From Thermopolyspora flexuosa (GTDB lineage: Bacteria; Actinomycetota; Actinomycetes; Streptosporangiales; Streptosporangiaceae): a stretch of 64,000 bases of DNA. Numbering within the stretch: the stretch's first letter is position 1; each line of letters starts with the position of its first letter. The notes under the pieces are model-generated. The model was given only the letters and a program-made list of their open reading frames with translations. It was not told where the DNA came from and did not search any database. Location of the stretch: positions 4,030,001-4,094,000 of the forward strand of contig NZ_VFPQ01000001.1 in NCBI RefSeq assembly GCF_006716785.1. Reading direction: 5' to 3'. Below are positions 34,945 to 44,044 of the stretch, in pieces. The position numbers were made by a program, and so were the translations under genes.

Positions 34945-36868
34945 CCCCGCCGAACCCCACGGCGATCGTGACCAGCAGGATGGCCGCCCCGCCCGCGCTG
35001 AGCGTGGCGAACACGAACGGCAGCGCGCAGAACATCCCGGCGAGCAGCGAGCCGCCGCCCATCACCGCGAGCGGCACCAGGGTCTCGATGCGCCGCGCCC
35101 GGTCGAGCACCTCGAGCGGGGTCCCGGCGAGGCGCAGCAGCGCGTAGGTCTGCCGCCGGTCGAGCACCGAGGAGGACGCGGTGATCCCCGCGCTCACGAT
35201 CGCCACCAGGAACGACGCGCCGAGCACGATCAGCGTGCCGGTGCGCAGGTCGGCGAAGAGGACGAACGCGGCCCGCTGCTCGTCCATGGGCGAGGTCGCC
35301 ACGTGCCCGGGCACGAGCCCGGCGAGCGCGGTGCGCGCGGTGTCGACCTGCGCGGTGTCCGCGGTCTTGGGCAGCTCCACGATCACCCTGGCCCGCTGCG
35401 GCACGTCCGCCCGCGCCCGCCCGTCGGCGCGCGGCTCCCGGACGCGCACCTCGGCCTCGACCCCGGCCCGGGCCAGCCGCGCCCGGGCCTCGTCGGCGAC
35501 CGCGCGCACCTGCTCCGCGGGCGCGAGCACGATGAGGTCGGTCGAGGACGGGCTGCCGAGCATGCCGCCGGACGGGGTGAGCAGCCCGGTGAACCCGGCG
35601 ATGAAGCCGGTGAGCGCCACGCCCGCGATCGTCCGCCACGCCGACCTCGGGTCGTCGACCAGCCGCCGCCCGGCGAGCAGGGCCGCCGGGCCGCGCGCCA
35701 CCCGCGCGGTGATCCGGCCGATCACGCTCACCACCCACGGGCCGGTGAGGTTGAGCGCGAGGAAGGCGAGCGCGAGCACCACGGCCACCACGGTCACCGA
35801 GGTGCTGCGGGACGCGAGCGGCACCACGGCGAGGGCCGCGAACAGGGCGACCAGCCGGATCACCCGCATGCCGGGCGGCGTCTCCCGCTTCGCCACCCCG
35901 AGCGGGCTGATCACCACGCGCCGCAGCCCGACCACCGCCGACACCCCGACGAGCAGCGGTACGGCGAGCAGCACCCCGGCCACCGGAAGCAGGCCCGGCC
36001 ACAGGTCGGAGACGAACCACGGGCCGCCCGCGAGCTCGATCCGCGCCACCAGCGGCATCGACGCGACGTACAGCACGAGGCCGAGCACGGCCGCGCCGGC
36101 CGCGACGATCATCGCCTCGGCGACCGTCATCAGCACCACCTGCCCCGGCGTCGCCCCGACCAGCCGCAGCGCGGCGAGCCGCTGGTCCCGCCGGGCCACC
36201 GTGAGCCGGGCCGCCGCGCCCCCGAACACCAGCAGCGGCACGACCATGAGCACGCTCGCGATCACGGTGAGGATGCGGTAGCCGAGCAGCATCTCCCCGT
36301 GCCGCCCGGTGAAGTCGGCGACCCGCGTCGGCCCGATGACGGTGGACGACGCGTACAGCGGCTTCCGGGTGACCGCGGGGTCGTCGGGCGCCCGCCCCAC
36401 GACGGCGACGAGCTCGTCCGGGTGCACCAGGGCCTCGTCGCCGATCGTGCCCGCCACCGTGCCGGGGAACCGGCCGGCGAGCCGCTCGTCCGGCAGCCGC
36501 CGGGCCAGCTCGGCGAGCGCGGGCGACAGCCACACCTCGCCCGGCCGCGGCATGCGGGTCAGCCCGGGCGGGTGCACGCCGGACCGCTCCGCGCCGTCGA
36601 GCGGGGCGATGGTGACCACCGTGATGATCTCGTCCTCGACGAAGTCCTGGGCGACCGCCTGGATCGCCACGGCCCCGCCGCTCGCCTCGACCGGGTGCCG
36701 CCACGCCTCCCGGTCCGCCCGGGCCAGGAACGCGACGTTCCCGGCGATCGTGAACAGCAGCAGCGCGGTGGACACGGTCACCGCGGCCGCGGTGAGCACG
36801 GTGCCGAGCATGCCGTGCCGCCCGGCGCCGCGCAGCAGCCGCCAGCTCAGCGAGAGCATGCCGGTCAC
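34871..36868 (-). CDS. FtsX-like ABC transporter permease
   Basis: A membrane protein of 665 residues with two FtsX/MacB-type permease units. An N-terminal helix (TVLTAAAVTVSTALLLFTI) is followed by a large extracytoplasmic domain. Hydrophobic segments cluster at about 230-380, and a second set near 560-650 includes LIVLGASFLVAIVSAGITASSSVLDRR. Such proteins with their ATPase often export lipids or peptides or transmit signals. The GTG at 36868 overlaps the ATPase stop as GTGA; an ATG at 36859 is possible. Confidence 0.88.
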   Translation of the reverse strand: MTGMLSLSWRLLRGAGRHGMLGTVLTAAAVTVSTALLLFTIAGNVAFLARADREAWRHPVEASGGAVAIQAVAQDFVEDEIITVVTIAPLDGAERSGVHPPGLTRMPRPGEVWLSPALAELARRLPDERLAGRFPGTVAGTIGDEALVHPDELVAVVGRAPDDPAVTRKPLYASSTVIGPTRVADFTGRHGEMLLGYRILTVIASVLMVVPLLVFGGAAARLTVARRDQRLAALRLVGATPGQVVLMTVAEAMIVAAGAAVLGLVLYVASMPLVARIELAGGPWFVSDLWPGLLPVAGVLLAVPLLVGVSAVVGLRRVVISPLGVAKRETPPGMRVIRLVALFAALAVVPLASRSTSVTVVAVVLALAFLALNLTGPWVVSVIGRITARVARGPAALLAGRRLVDDPRSAWRTIAGVALTGFIAGFTGLLTPSGGMLGSPSSTDLIVLAPAEQVRAVADEARARLARAGVEAEVRVREPRADGRARADVPQRARVIVELPKTADTAQVDTARTALAGLVPGHVATSPMDEQRAAFVLFADLRTGTLIVLGASFLVAIVSAGITASSSVLDRRQTYALLRLAGTPLEVLDRARRIETLVPLAVMGGGSLLAGMFCALPFVFATLSAGGAAILLVTIAVGFGGVIAADALSRPLLRAVTRNPAPRPD

Positions 36869-37626
36869 GCCCACCCCCGCACGGTCGTCTCGGGCGCCGG
36901 GTGGCCCGGGTCCTGCGGCGAGGCGTCGGCCGTGCCGTACCGGGAGCCGATGATCCGGCCGTCCCGCATCTCGAGGACGCGGTCGCACCACGCCGCCACC
37001 TGCGGGTCGTGGGTGACCACGACGAGGGAGGCGCCGTTGTGCTTGGTCGCCTCCACGAGCAGGCGCATCGTCTCGTGGCCGGTGGCCTGGTCAAGGGCGC
37101 CGGTCGGCTCGTCGGCGAAGATCACGGCGGGGCGGGTGACGAGCGCCCGGGCGATCGCGACCCGCTGGGCCTGCCCGCCGGACAGCTCGCCCGGCCGCCG
37201 CGCGGTCAGGCCGTCGAGGCCGAGCGGGGCGAACCAGCGCCGCGCCTCGTCCACCGCCTTCGCCCGCGGCACGCCGCCGAGCATGAGCGGCAGGGCGACG
37301 TTCTCGTCCGCGGGCAGCTCGGGCAGCAGCTGCCCGAACTGGAACACGAACCCGAACCGGGTACGGCGCAGCTCGCTGCGCCGCCGCTCCCCCACTGTGT
37401 CGATCCGTTGCCCGAGCAGGTGGACCTCGCCGGAGTCGGGCCGCATGATCCCGGCGAGGCAGTGCAGCAGGGTGGACTTGCCGGAGCCGCTCGGCCCCAT
37501 GATCGCCACGGCCTCGGTGCGGCCGATCGCGACGTCCACTCCGGCGAGGGCGACGGTGGTGCCGAAGCGTTTCACCAGTCCCCGGCCCGTCAGTACGGGT
37601 TCGTTCGTGTCCGCGGTTGCGCTCAT
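36865..37626 (-). CDS. ABC transporter ATPase (LolD/MacB type)
   Basis: An ATPase of 253 residues working with the FtsX-like permease. Walker A GPSGSGKSTLL, Q-loop VFQFGQLLPEL, signature LSGGQAQR, Walker B AVIFADEPTGALD and switch VVTHD are present. The C-terminal 25 residues are non-conserved. GAGGGTG precedes the ATG. No two-component system is adjacent, unlike the antibiotic-resistance pairs of this class, so the substrate stays open. Confidence 0.93.
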   Translation of the reverse strand: MSATADTNEPVLTGRGLVKRFGTTVALAGVDVAIGRTEAVAIMGPSGSGKSTLLHCLAGIMRPDSGEVHLLGQRIDTVGERRRSELRRTRFGFVFQFGQLLPELPADENVALPLMLGGVPRAKAVDEARRWFAPLGLDGLTARRPGELSGGQAQRVAIARALVTRPAVIFADEPTGALDQATGHETMRLLVEATKHNGASLVVVTHDPQVAAWCDRVLEMRDGRIIGSRYGTADASPQDPGHPAPETTVRGWA

Positions 37627-37739
37627 ACGGACACCCTCGCCGAACCGCCCCGTACCGCGGATCGGCCGACCGGGCGAAACGCGCCGCCCGCATCGGCCGA
37701 AAGTCGGAGGCGCGCCCGGGCGCGGCCCGGGCAACCGGG

Positions 37740-38342
37740 TCAGTTCTGCCGCTTGAGCTCGGCGCAGGCGATGCGGCCGCCGGAGTCGCCGGCCTTGCGG
37801 GTCTCGGCGTCCGGCCCGCCCTTGCCGTCCACGCGGTAGCGCTCGGGGATGTTGCCGTGGTTGTCCGGCTTCTCGTGCACGAGCATCGCGGTGCCCTCGC
37901 CACCGACCAGCTTGTCCACCTGGACCCGGTCGGTCACGTACGAGCCCTCGCCGGTGCCGTCCTTGTTGACGAGCAGGTTGGGCAGGTCGCCCTCGTGGTC
38001 CGGGTGGTCGCCCGAGCCGAGGTGCGCCCCGGCGCTGGAGAACGGGCTGCCGGTCTCCGGGTCCTTGGCCGAGGCGTCGCAGACGCCCTTGGCGTGCAGG
38101 TGGAGGCCGTGGAAGCCCGGGGGCAGGTCGCGCGTCTTGACGGTCACCCGGGTCTTGCCGTCGCCCGCGTCCTCGATCTCGACGGTGCCGACGGTCCGGC
38201 CCTCGGCGTCCTTCAGCTCGGCGCTCACCCCGCCGGTGGGCGACGCGGTGGGCGACGGGGACGGCGAGGCCCACGCGGCGCCGGCGCCGCCCGCCACGGT
38301 GAGCGACGCCAGGGTCAACGAGACAGCTGCGTACCGGAGCAT
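37740..38342 (-). CDS. sodC: Secreted Cu/Zn superoxide dismutase
   Basis: A 200-residue SodC. A signal peptide (MLRYAAVSLTLASLTVAGGA, cleavage near AWAS) precedes a Ser/Pro/Thr linker. The copper and zinc ligands are visible as HGLHLHAKGVC, AGAHLGSGDHPDHEGDLPN and MLVHEKPDNHG. The Cys in GVC and a C-terminal Cys (RIACAEL) form the usual disulphide. It removes superoxide outside the membrane. AAAGGGGAT sits just before the ATG at 38342. It appears to be transcribed alone. Confidence 0.93.
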   Translation of the reverse strand: MLRYAAVSLTLASLTVAGGAGAAWASPSPSPTASPTGGVSAELKDAEGRTVGTVEIEDAGDGKTRVTVKTRDLPPGFHGLHLHAKGVCDASAKDPETGSPFSSAGAHLGSGDHPDHEGDLPNLLVNKDGTGEGSYVTDRVQVDKLVGGEGTAMLVHEKPDNHGNIPERYRVDGKGGPDAETRKAGDSGGRIACAELKRQN

Positions 38343-38578
38343 GGAAATCCCCTTTCCGGTTCCGCCGGCGCCCCGCCGCCGCGGCGGAACGCCGACGTCG
38401 GGTACAGCCAGGTTAGGTAGCCGTCCCGGCGGCGTGGCCCAAGCCGACGTCAACTCTGCACCCGTACTGTCTTGCCGGTCCCACCCCGCGCTTTCGGGCG
38501 CGTCCCGCCCGCCCGCGTGCCGGTCAACGCCCTACCGGGTACGGCCCAAGCCGCGGTCGCGCGGCGGCCGGGCGCGCG

Positions 38579-39643
38579 TCAGGCGTCCCAGGCGGCGCCG
38601 AGGGCGAGCAGCCGGTCGCGGTGCTCCAGGTGCGCGGTCCAGTCGGCGGGCCAGGCGGCGGCGCCGTGCCAGGCCCCGGCGAACGCGCCGGTCAGCGCGG
38701 CGATGGAGTCGGAGTCGCCGGAGGAGCAGGCGGCGCGGCGCACCGCGGCGAGCGGGTCGCCGGGCAGCAGCAGGAAACAGTACAGGCCGGTGGCGAACGC
38801 CTCCTCGGCGGTCCAGCCCGCGCCGGTGGCGAGGCACGGGTCGGCCTCGAGGTCGGGGGCGGCGAGCGCGCGCTCCAGGCGGTCGAGCACGGCGAGGCAC
38901 TCGTCCCAGCCGCGGGCGAGGTACGCCGCGGGGTCGGCGGCCCCGGCGCGGGCGGCGAGGTCGCCGAGCCAGTCGCCGTGGTAGACGGTGCGGGACGCCT
39001 TGGCGTGGTCGCGCAGCGCGGCCACCAGCTCGGCGGGGTCGGTCCCGTCGGCGAGCAGCCGTACCGCGTGGGCGGTGAGGTCGGCGGCGGCGAGCGCGGT
39101 GGGGTGCCCGTGGGTGAGGGCGGCCTGGAGCTGGGCGGCGGCCGAGCGGGTCGGCCCGTCGAGGCCGGGGACGAGCGCGACCGGCGCGACGCGCATGTTC
39201 GCCCCGCAGCCCTTCGACCCGGTCTGGCTCGCCGCCTGCCAGGGGCGGCCGTCGCCGAGCAGCGCGCAGGCGCGCAGGCAGGTCGTACCGGGCGCGCGGT
39301 CGTTGTCCGGCGACCGCCACCAGGCGAGGAAGCGGTCGCGCAGCGGGCCGACGAGCCGGTCCGGGGTGAGCGGCCCGGCCGCGGTCGCGTCCGCGAGCGC
39401 CTCGGCCACGGCGAGGGTCATCTGGGTGTCGTCGCTGACGAGCACCCGGCCGCCGGAGACGATCAGGGTCATCGCGCGCCACGGGCCGTACCGGGCGGTG
39501 ATCTCGCCGACGCCGAGGAACTCGGCCGGGTAGCCCAGCGCGTCGCCGACGGCGAGGCCGAGCAGGGTTCCGGTCGCCGCTCGTTTCACGTGCTCAACCC
39601 CACAGCCGTCATCGAATCGGTACGGCACCGCCGGGTGGGTCAC
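38579..39643 (-). CDS. ADP-ribosylglycohydrolase family protein
   Basis: An all-helical metal-dependent hydrolase of about 354 residues in the DraG/ARH family. It has the N-terminal GTLLGLAVGDALGYPAE, the metal-binding SDDTQMTLAVAEAL and the late GDSDSIAALTGAFAGA, which together bind two Mg/Mn ions. It would remove ADP-ribose from a protein or small molecule. The GTG at 39643 forms a GTGA overlap with the ROK gene; a GTG at 39589 is a shorter alternative that begins nearer to typical homologues. The coupling to a ROK regulator suggests a link to sugar or nucleoside metabolism. Confidence 0.88.
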   Translation of the reverse strand: MTHPAVPYRFDDGCGVEHVKRAATGTLLGLAVGDALGYPAEFLGVGEITARYGPWRAMTLIVSGGRVLVSDDTQMTLAVAEALADATAAGPLTPDRLVGPLRDRFLAWWRSPDNDRAPGTTCLRACALLGDGRPWQAASQTGSKGCGANMRVAPVALVPGLDGPTRSAAAQLQAALTHGHPTALAAADLTAHAVRLLADGTDPAELVAALRDHAKASRTVYHGDWLGDLAARAGAADPAAYLARGWDECLAVLDRLERALAAPDLEADPCLATGAGWTAEEAFATGLYCFLLLPGDPLAAVRRAACSSGDSDSIAALTGAFAGAWHGAAAWPADWTAHLEHRDRLLALGAAWDA

Positions 39644-40932
39644 CGGTTGAGGCAGCCCCGGGGGTGCCGCCGGTGGGCGCCGCCCGGGACGGGCGGGTGC
39701 CCGGCCGCCCGGCGCGCCGCGGTCCGGCGCTCGTAGGCGCGCATCTCGGCGAGCACCTCGAGCGGGTCCTCCAGCAGCCGGGAGAAGGCGAGCTCGGCGG
39801 CGCCGACGAGGGTGGCGTCGTCGCCGAGCCCGGCCACGCGGAGCCGTACCTGCTCGCGGGAGACGGGCAGCACGTTCGCCCGGATGCGCGCCCGGACCTG
39901 GGCCTCGGCGCGCGGGTAGACCTCGCGCAGCATGCCGCCGAAGATCACCATGCCCGGGTTGAACAGGTTGATCAGGTTGGCCACGCCGATGCCGAGCCAG
40001 TCGCCGATGCGGTGGAACGCGTCACGGGCCGCGGCGTCGCCCTCGTCGGCGGCGCGCACCACCGTGTGCCAGCCCTCGCGGCCGGACAGCTCGCCGGACC
40101 GCCCGGCGAGGTCGATCAGCGCCTGCTCGCCGACCTCCGCCTCCAGGCAGCCGCGCGAACCGCAGGCGCACGGCCGTCCCTGGTACGGGTTCACCATCAT
40201 GTGGCCGAGCTCGCAGCCGTACCCGCGCTCGCCGTCGAGCAGCCTGCCGTCGACGATGATCCCGCCGCCGACGCCGACGTCGCCGTGCAGGTAGACGAGG
40301 TTCCGGTAGCCGACGCCCGCACCGCGCTCGTGCTCGGCCACCGCGCCGAGGTGGGCCTCGTTGCCGACGAGCACCGGCAGCCCGAGCCGCAGCCCGAGCT
40401 CGGCGCCGAACGCCTGGTCCACCCAGCCGAGGTTCGGCCCGTACCGCACCATGCCGTCGGCGCGGCTGATCATGCCGCAGTAGGAGGCGCCCACCCCCAC
40501 GCAGAGCGCGTCCGGCGGCGCGGTACGGCGCAGCTCGTGCCCGAACGCGGAGAGCACCTCGACCACGTACTCGAGGTCGGCGCCCGCGCGCCGCCGTACC
40601 GCCTCGCGGCGGTCGAGGATCCGTCCGCCGAGCGCCACCCGCGCGGCGACGAGCCGGTCGACCCGGACGTCGAACGCGAGCACGTACAGGCGGGGGTCCG
40701 GACGGACCACGAGGGACGGCCGCCCCGCCCGGCCGGTGTCCCGCGGCTGCTCCTCCCGGACGAGCCCGGCCGCGGACAGCTCGGCGGTCAGCGCCATGAT
40801 CGTGCTCCGGTTGAGCCCCATGCGGTGGGCGAGCTCCGACCGGGACAACGCGCCGCTTCGGTGCAGGTGCCGCAGGAGGGTCCCGAGGTTGTGCCGGCGT
40901 ATCTCCTCCTGGGAACGGCCGCCCTTCACCAT
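39640..40932 (-). CDS. ROK family transcriptional regulator
   Basis: A 430-residue NagC/XylR-type repressor. An N-terminal winged helix (about 12-70) includes SRSELAHRMGLNRSTIMALTAEL split over the helices. The ROK sugar-kinase-like domain follows, with GDVGVGGGIIVDG, the HxxC zinc motif ending in CACGSRGCLE, and a phosphate-loop-like GVGASYCG. It probably binds a sugar or sugar phosphate. The C-terminal 40 residues are Arg-rich and unconserved. The gene upstream of the ADP-ribosylglycohydrolase is translationally coupled to it. Confidence 0.92.
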   Translation of the reverse strand: MVKGGRSQEEIRRHNLGTLLRHLHRSGALSRSELAHRMGLNRSTIMALTAELSAAGLVREEQPRDTGRAGRPSLVVRPDPRLYVLAFDVRVDRLVAARVALGGRILDRREAVRRRAGADLEYVVEVLSAFGHELRRTAPPDALCVGVGASYCGMISRADGMVRYGPNLGWVDQAFGAELGLRLGLPVLVGNEAHLGAVAEHERGAGVGYRNLVYLHGDVGVGGGIIVDGRLLDGERGYGCELGHMMVNPYQGRPCACGSRGCLEAEVGEQALIDLAGRSGELSGREGWHTVVRAADEGDAAARDAFHRIGDWLGIGVANLINLFNPGMVIFGGMLREVYPRAEAQVRARIRANVLPVSREQVRLRVAGLGDDATLVGAAELAFSRLLEDPLEVLAEMRAYERRTAARRAAGHPPVPGGAHRRHPRGCLNR

Positions 40933-41834
40933 GCCGCCGCCCGCGGGCCGGACGCCTGGCGGCGCGGGGGCAGGACGCGATCGCGCATGCCGATCACCCG
41001 CGGCGCCCCGGGCGCGTTACGCGGGTACCGGCCACGCTTCCGACCGGGACGCGGCGGGAAAGGCCACGGGCGTGGAACGTTCACGGACCGAGCCCGCCGT
41101 CCGCCGCCTGCCGGGTGGCCCTCGTATGCCGCCTCGGACGCCTCGGGACAGGACGTCCGCGGCGACGGACAGGGAATTACCGATCGGGCCATGTGTTCAT
41201 ATGAACATAGAACGTGTGCTCTGGCAAGTGACACCCGGCCGTACGGGCGCGCTGCGCGGGGCGGCCGGAGACGGGCTCCGATGCGCGCCCACGGCCGGAC
41301 GATGCAACACGGAACAAGGGGTCGATCACCTCACAACTCACCTATCGCCAGTCAACACCGGACCGTCAAGGGATGCCGGAAAGCGCCGCCCACCTGCGGT
41401 TTCGCAGCGCGGGACGACCCAGGAGCCACGTGACGACTCACTGCATCGAAGCAGGAAGTCGACATTCCGGACAGCGTTCCAGGCGTGATGGGACACCGTC
41501 CCCCTCGTCCGAGGGCACGAGCCGGCCGTACGGAACGCCGGTCGGGCAGAGTACCGGCACGCGCTGGTCGTGGCCCTCGGGGGCCACCGTGCTCGGCCAC
41601 GGCCTGCCGGATCCCCGGCGAACCACTCCACCTGAGCCGCGCCCGCGTCCGCACGCTCCCGGCCGGCGCCCCGGTATCGGTGCGTGAGGGCGACGTCCTT
41701 CTCCGGTTCGGGTGCAGGGCGCGGCGGTGCCGGTGGCCCTGAAGCCGTTGCCGGATCCGCACCTCAAGCCTCCGGTGCCCTGACCCGCTCCGGGGCCGGC
41801 GCGACGATGGAGGCCGGGGCGCCGCGATTGCCGG
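40933..41834. other. 902-bp region without a confident gene
   Basis: No reading frame on either strand has a start with SD and a recognisable protein. One perfect palindrome lies at 41194-41207. Two short stretches with coding-like third positions in different frames, near 41490-41580 and 41600-41700, may be the remains of a small decayed gene. GCCGTACGG occurs at 41238 and 41525. Confidence 0.55.
41194..41207. promoter_or_regulatory. Perfect palindrome upstream of the ROK gene
   Basis: TGTTCATATGAACA, a perfect 14-bp palindrome about 265 bp upstream of the ROK start, in locally AT-richer sequence. It could be the ROK operator or belong to a lost gene. Confidence 0.4.
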
Positions 41835-42287
41835 TCAGGAGCCCTCGGGCGTTCCCTTCTCGGACTCGCCGAGCTCCTGGAACACGGTGATGTGCAGGCC
41901 CGCGGGCGCGTCCAGCCGCGAGTTGAGCGAGCGCCACGGGGTCCTCGTCGGCGGGGCGACCTGCTCGGCCCCCGCCTCGACGAGCCGGGCGGTCACCGCA
42001 GGGGTGTCGTCCACCTCGAAGGCGAGCCGGATCTTCGGCGCCACCTGGCGGCCCACCTCCACCTCGTCGATGAACCGCTTCTGCGCCGGATTCGCGATCT
42101 CCAGCGTCGCCCGGCCGGCGTCGAGGATCGTCACCCGGGCGTCGCCCTCCCCGGAGATCGCCGCCTGCTCGGGCATGCCGAGCACGTCACGGAAGAAGGC
42201 GACGGCCGCGTCGTAGTCCTCCGCCTCGACCACGACGCGCAGCTGCCGGACCACCGGCGCGTCGCCACCCGTTCCTGCCGCGCTCAT
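41835..42287 (-). CDS. VOC family (glyoxalase/bleomycin-resistance-like) protein
   Basis: A single-domain VOC protein of 150 residues with beta-alpha-beta-beta-beta repeats: VVVEAEDYDAAVAFFRDVLGM at the start, TILDAGRATLEIANP in the middle, and IRLAFEVDDTPAVTARLVEAGAE in the second half. The metal-ligand positions are partly replaced, so it may bind or sequester a compound rather than catalyse. GAGGGGGTG precedes the ATG at 42287. No partner gene defines its role. Confidence 0.85.
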   Translation of the reverse strand: MSAAGTGGDAPVVRQLRVVVEAEDYDAAVAFFRDVLGMPEQAAISGEGDARVTILDAGRATLEIANPAQKRFIDEVEVGRQVAPKIRLAFEVDDTPAVTARLVEAGAEQVAPPTRTPWRSLNSRLDAPAGLHITVFQELGESEKGTPEGS

Positions 42288-42313
42288 CCCACACCCCCTC
42301 GGTGTCGACAAGG

Positions 42314-42746
42314 TCAAAACGTGGCGAGGATACCTACGAGACGGGCCTCGCCGACGTCGCGGCCGGTCAGCGTGGTCACCGAGAAACCGTGATCCGCCAC
42401 GGCCGACGCCACCTTCGCGGCGATCTCGCCCGCGCGCGCCTCCGGCGGCGCCTCCCAGTACAGGTGGAACCCGCCGCCGGACGCCGGCCGGCGCCGCAGG
42501 GCGGGCAGCTCGCGTTCCGCGGGGCCGGTCCCCGCCCCGCCGCCACCGCGTCCCGGTTGCGCCGCACGGCGGCCTCGATGGCCGTGCTCGATCGGTCGAG
42601 GCCGAGGTAGGTGCCCCGGTCAAGGCGGTCGAGCACGAGCGCGGCGGCCACCCCGCGCCCGCAGCCGTCTCCAGCACCCGCTCGTCCGGCCCGAGGCACA
42701 GCGTCTCCACCGCCCACGACAGCCGTGCGGGCACCTGAGTCCCCAT
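42314..42746 (-). pseudogene. Class I SAM-dependent methyltransferase, two frameshifts
   Basis: Three reading frames in succession make one small methyltransferase. Frame 1 gives MGTQVPARLSWAVETLCLGP and DERVLE. Then one base seems to be missing near 42660-42668, after which frame 2 gives the SAM motif GCGRGVAAALVLDRL, TYLGLDRSSTAIEAAV. A second base is missing near 42515-42545, after which frame 3 gives ERELPALRRRP, FHLYWEAPPEARAGEIAAK and ends at a stop at 42314. Each segment has proper third-position bias. It is either an inactive gene or a sequencing error in GC-rich runs. The joined protein would be about 145 residues. Confidence 0.72.
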
Positions 42747-43088
42747 GATCGCCACCCTAGGCGGCGACGGCCGCCGAAGGCCGGGCGTGATCCGATCGAT
42801 CGGGCGAGCGGGTCCGGCATTTCGGGTACGGCGGCACGCCGTGGGGGCGATGAGGTGCCCTCCCCCGCCGCCCGTGGTGTGCCACCGAGGGACACGGCGG
42901 CGGCCGGGCCGTGGGCACGACGCCCGGTGCCGCCCCGCGGCACCGGACGAGACCGACGGGCAACCGGGACCCGCGCGGGACGTCACCGCGACCCACCGCG
43001 ACGCCCACGCCGTTGCGCCGCTGCGGGCGCCGCGACGGGGGAACCTGCGGTGGAAGGGAACGGCCGGTGCCCTCCCATGTCACTCGGC
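42747..43088. other. 342-bp intergenic region
   Basis: This lies between the methyltransferase start and the end of the Clp-N gene. Frames running through it are Arg/Pro-rich and have no SD or recognisable domain. I see no clear promoter or hairpin. Confidence 0.5.
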
Positions 43089-43796
43089 TCAGCAGACCAG
43101 AGGCATCACGGCGGCCGGACCGGCGGTCACGGTGCGCCCTGTGGTGCGCTGGTAGCGCCGGACGAGGTCGGCGAGGCGGGATCGGCGGCCAAGGCGGCGG
43201 TCGAGGCGCAGCACCACGTTCCGGCGCGGCGGCGGGAAGGCCGCGGCGAGGGCGGCGAGCACCGTCTCCGGTTCCGCGCCCGCCCGGTTGAGCACCCACG
43301 CCGTGCCGGCGTCGAAGGCGACGAGCGCGAGGGCCAGATGTTCCCGGCGGTGCCACCGCTCGCGGCGGGCGAGGGCCAGCCGCAGCGAGGCCTCGTAGGC
43401 CGCCTGGGCGTCCAGGCCGATCGGGGGGTTCATCCGGGCGCAGCGGCGACGCGCCCTGGCCGCGCCGAGCGGCAGCAGCGGTTCCCGCGCGGGCGGCCGG
43501 TCGAGCAGCGCCGTACCGGCCTCGCCCAGCATCCGGTCGAGGTCGACACCGAGCCTGGCGAGCATCTCCCGGTCGGCCGCCGCCCCGGCGTCGGCGGGCT
43601 CGGCGGCGCGGGCCGCCGCGCGGATCGCGTCCTCGGTGGCGCCGTGCGCGCCCAGCAGCTCCGCGACGGTACCGCCGCCCACGGCGAGCGCGAGCAGCAG
43701 ATGCTCGGCGCCCACCCTCGGGTGCCCGAGGTCGCGGGCGAGCACCCACGCCCGCCCGATCGTCCGGCTCAGGTCGGGATCGTCACCGCGGAACAT
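43089..43796 (-). CDS. Clp-N (ClpA/C N-domain) protein without ATPase
   Basis: A 235-residue protein made of two Clp N-terminal repeats. The first is about 8-75, with ARDLGHPRVGAEHLLLALAVGGG. The second is about 125-195, with ASLRLALARRERWHRREHLALALVAF. The AAA+ modules of ClpC are absent. Free Clp-N proteins are common in actinomycetes and may bind adaptors or damaged proteins. Its ATG overlaps the stop of the HTH gene by one base (TGATG), so both are made together. The C-terminal 50 residues are very basic. Confidence 0.83.
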   Translation of the reverse strand: MFRGDDPDLSRTIGRAWVLARDLGHPRVGAEHLLLALAVGGGTVAELLGAHGATEDAIRAAARAAEPADAGAAADREMLARLGVDLDRMLGEAGTALLDRPPAREPLLPLGAARARRRCARMNPPIGLDAQAAYEASLRLALARRERWHRREHLALALVAFDAGTAWVLNRAGAEPETVLAALAAAFPPPRRNVVLRLDRRLGRRSRLADLVRRYQRTTGRTVTAGPAAVMPLVC

Positions 43797-44014
43797 CAGC
43801 CCTCCAGGAGACGGTGGTACTTGCGGTGCACGGTCTGCTTGGTGACCCCGAGCCGGACCGCGATGTCCCGCCAGGACCAGCCCGCCCGGCGCGCCGCCGC
43901 GACGCGCTCGGCCTCCAGCCTCTCCACGAGACGACGCAGCCTCGCGACCGCGCGCAGTCCGGCGTCGAGATCATCCCCGTGCAGCGCCTGTTCGAGATCG
44001 GCGTTCACGGACAT
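43796..44014 (-). CDS. Small helix-turn-helix protein (72 aa)
   Basis: A 72-residue DNA-binding protein with a predicted amphipathic N-terminal helix (LRRLVERLEAERVAAARRAG) and a sigma-region-4/homeodomain-like HTH, WRDIAVRLGVTKQTVHRKYH. The start is the ATG at 44014. No SD is visible; a perfect palindrome begins 3 bp upstream, so the message may be leaderless or the operator may overlap the start. With the Clp-N gene it forms a two-gene operon probably regulated by itself. Confidence 0.85.
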   Translation of the reverse strand: MSVNADLEQALHGDDLDAGLRAVARLRRLVERLEAERVAAARRAGWSWRDIAVRLGVTKQTVHRKYHRLLEG

Positions 44015-44017
44015 GGC

Positions 44018-44033
44018 GTCAGCATATGCTGAC
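44018..44033. promoter_or_regulatory. Palindromic operator 1 of the HTH/Clp-N operon
   Basis: GTCAGCATATGCTGAC, a perfect 16-bp palindrome directly before the HTH start codon. Confidence 0.7.
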
Positions 44034-44044
44034 GACTCGAGGCC

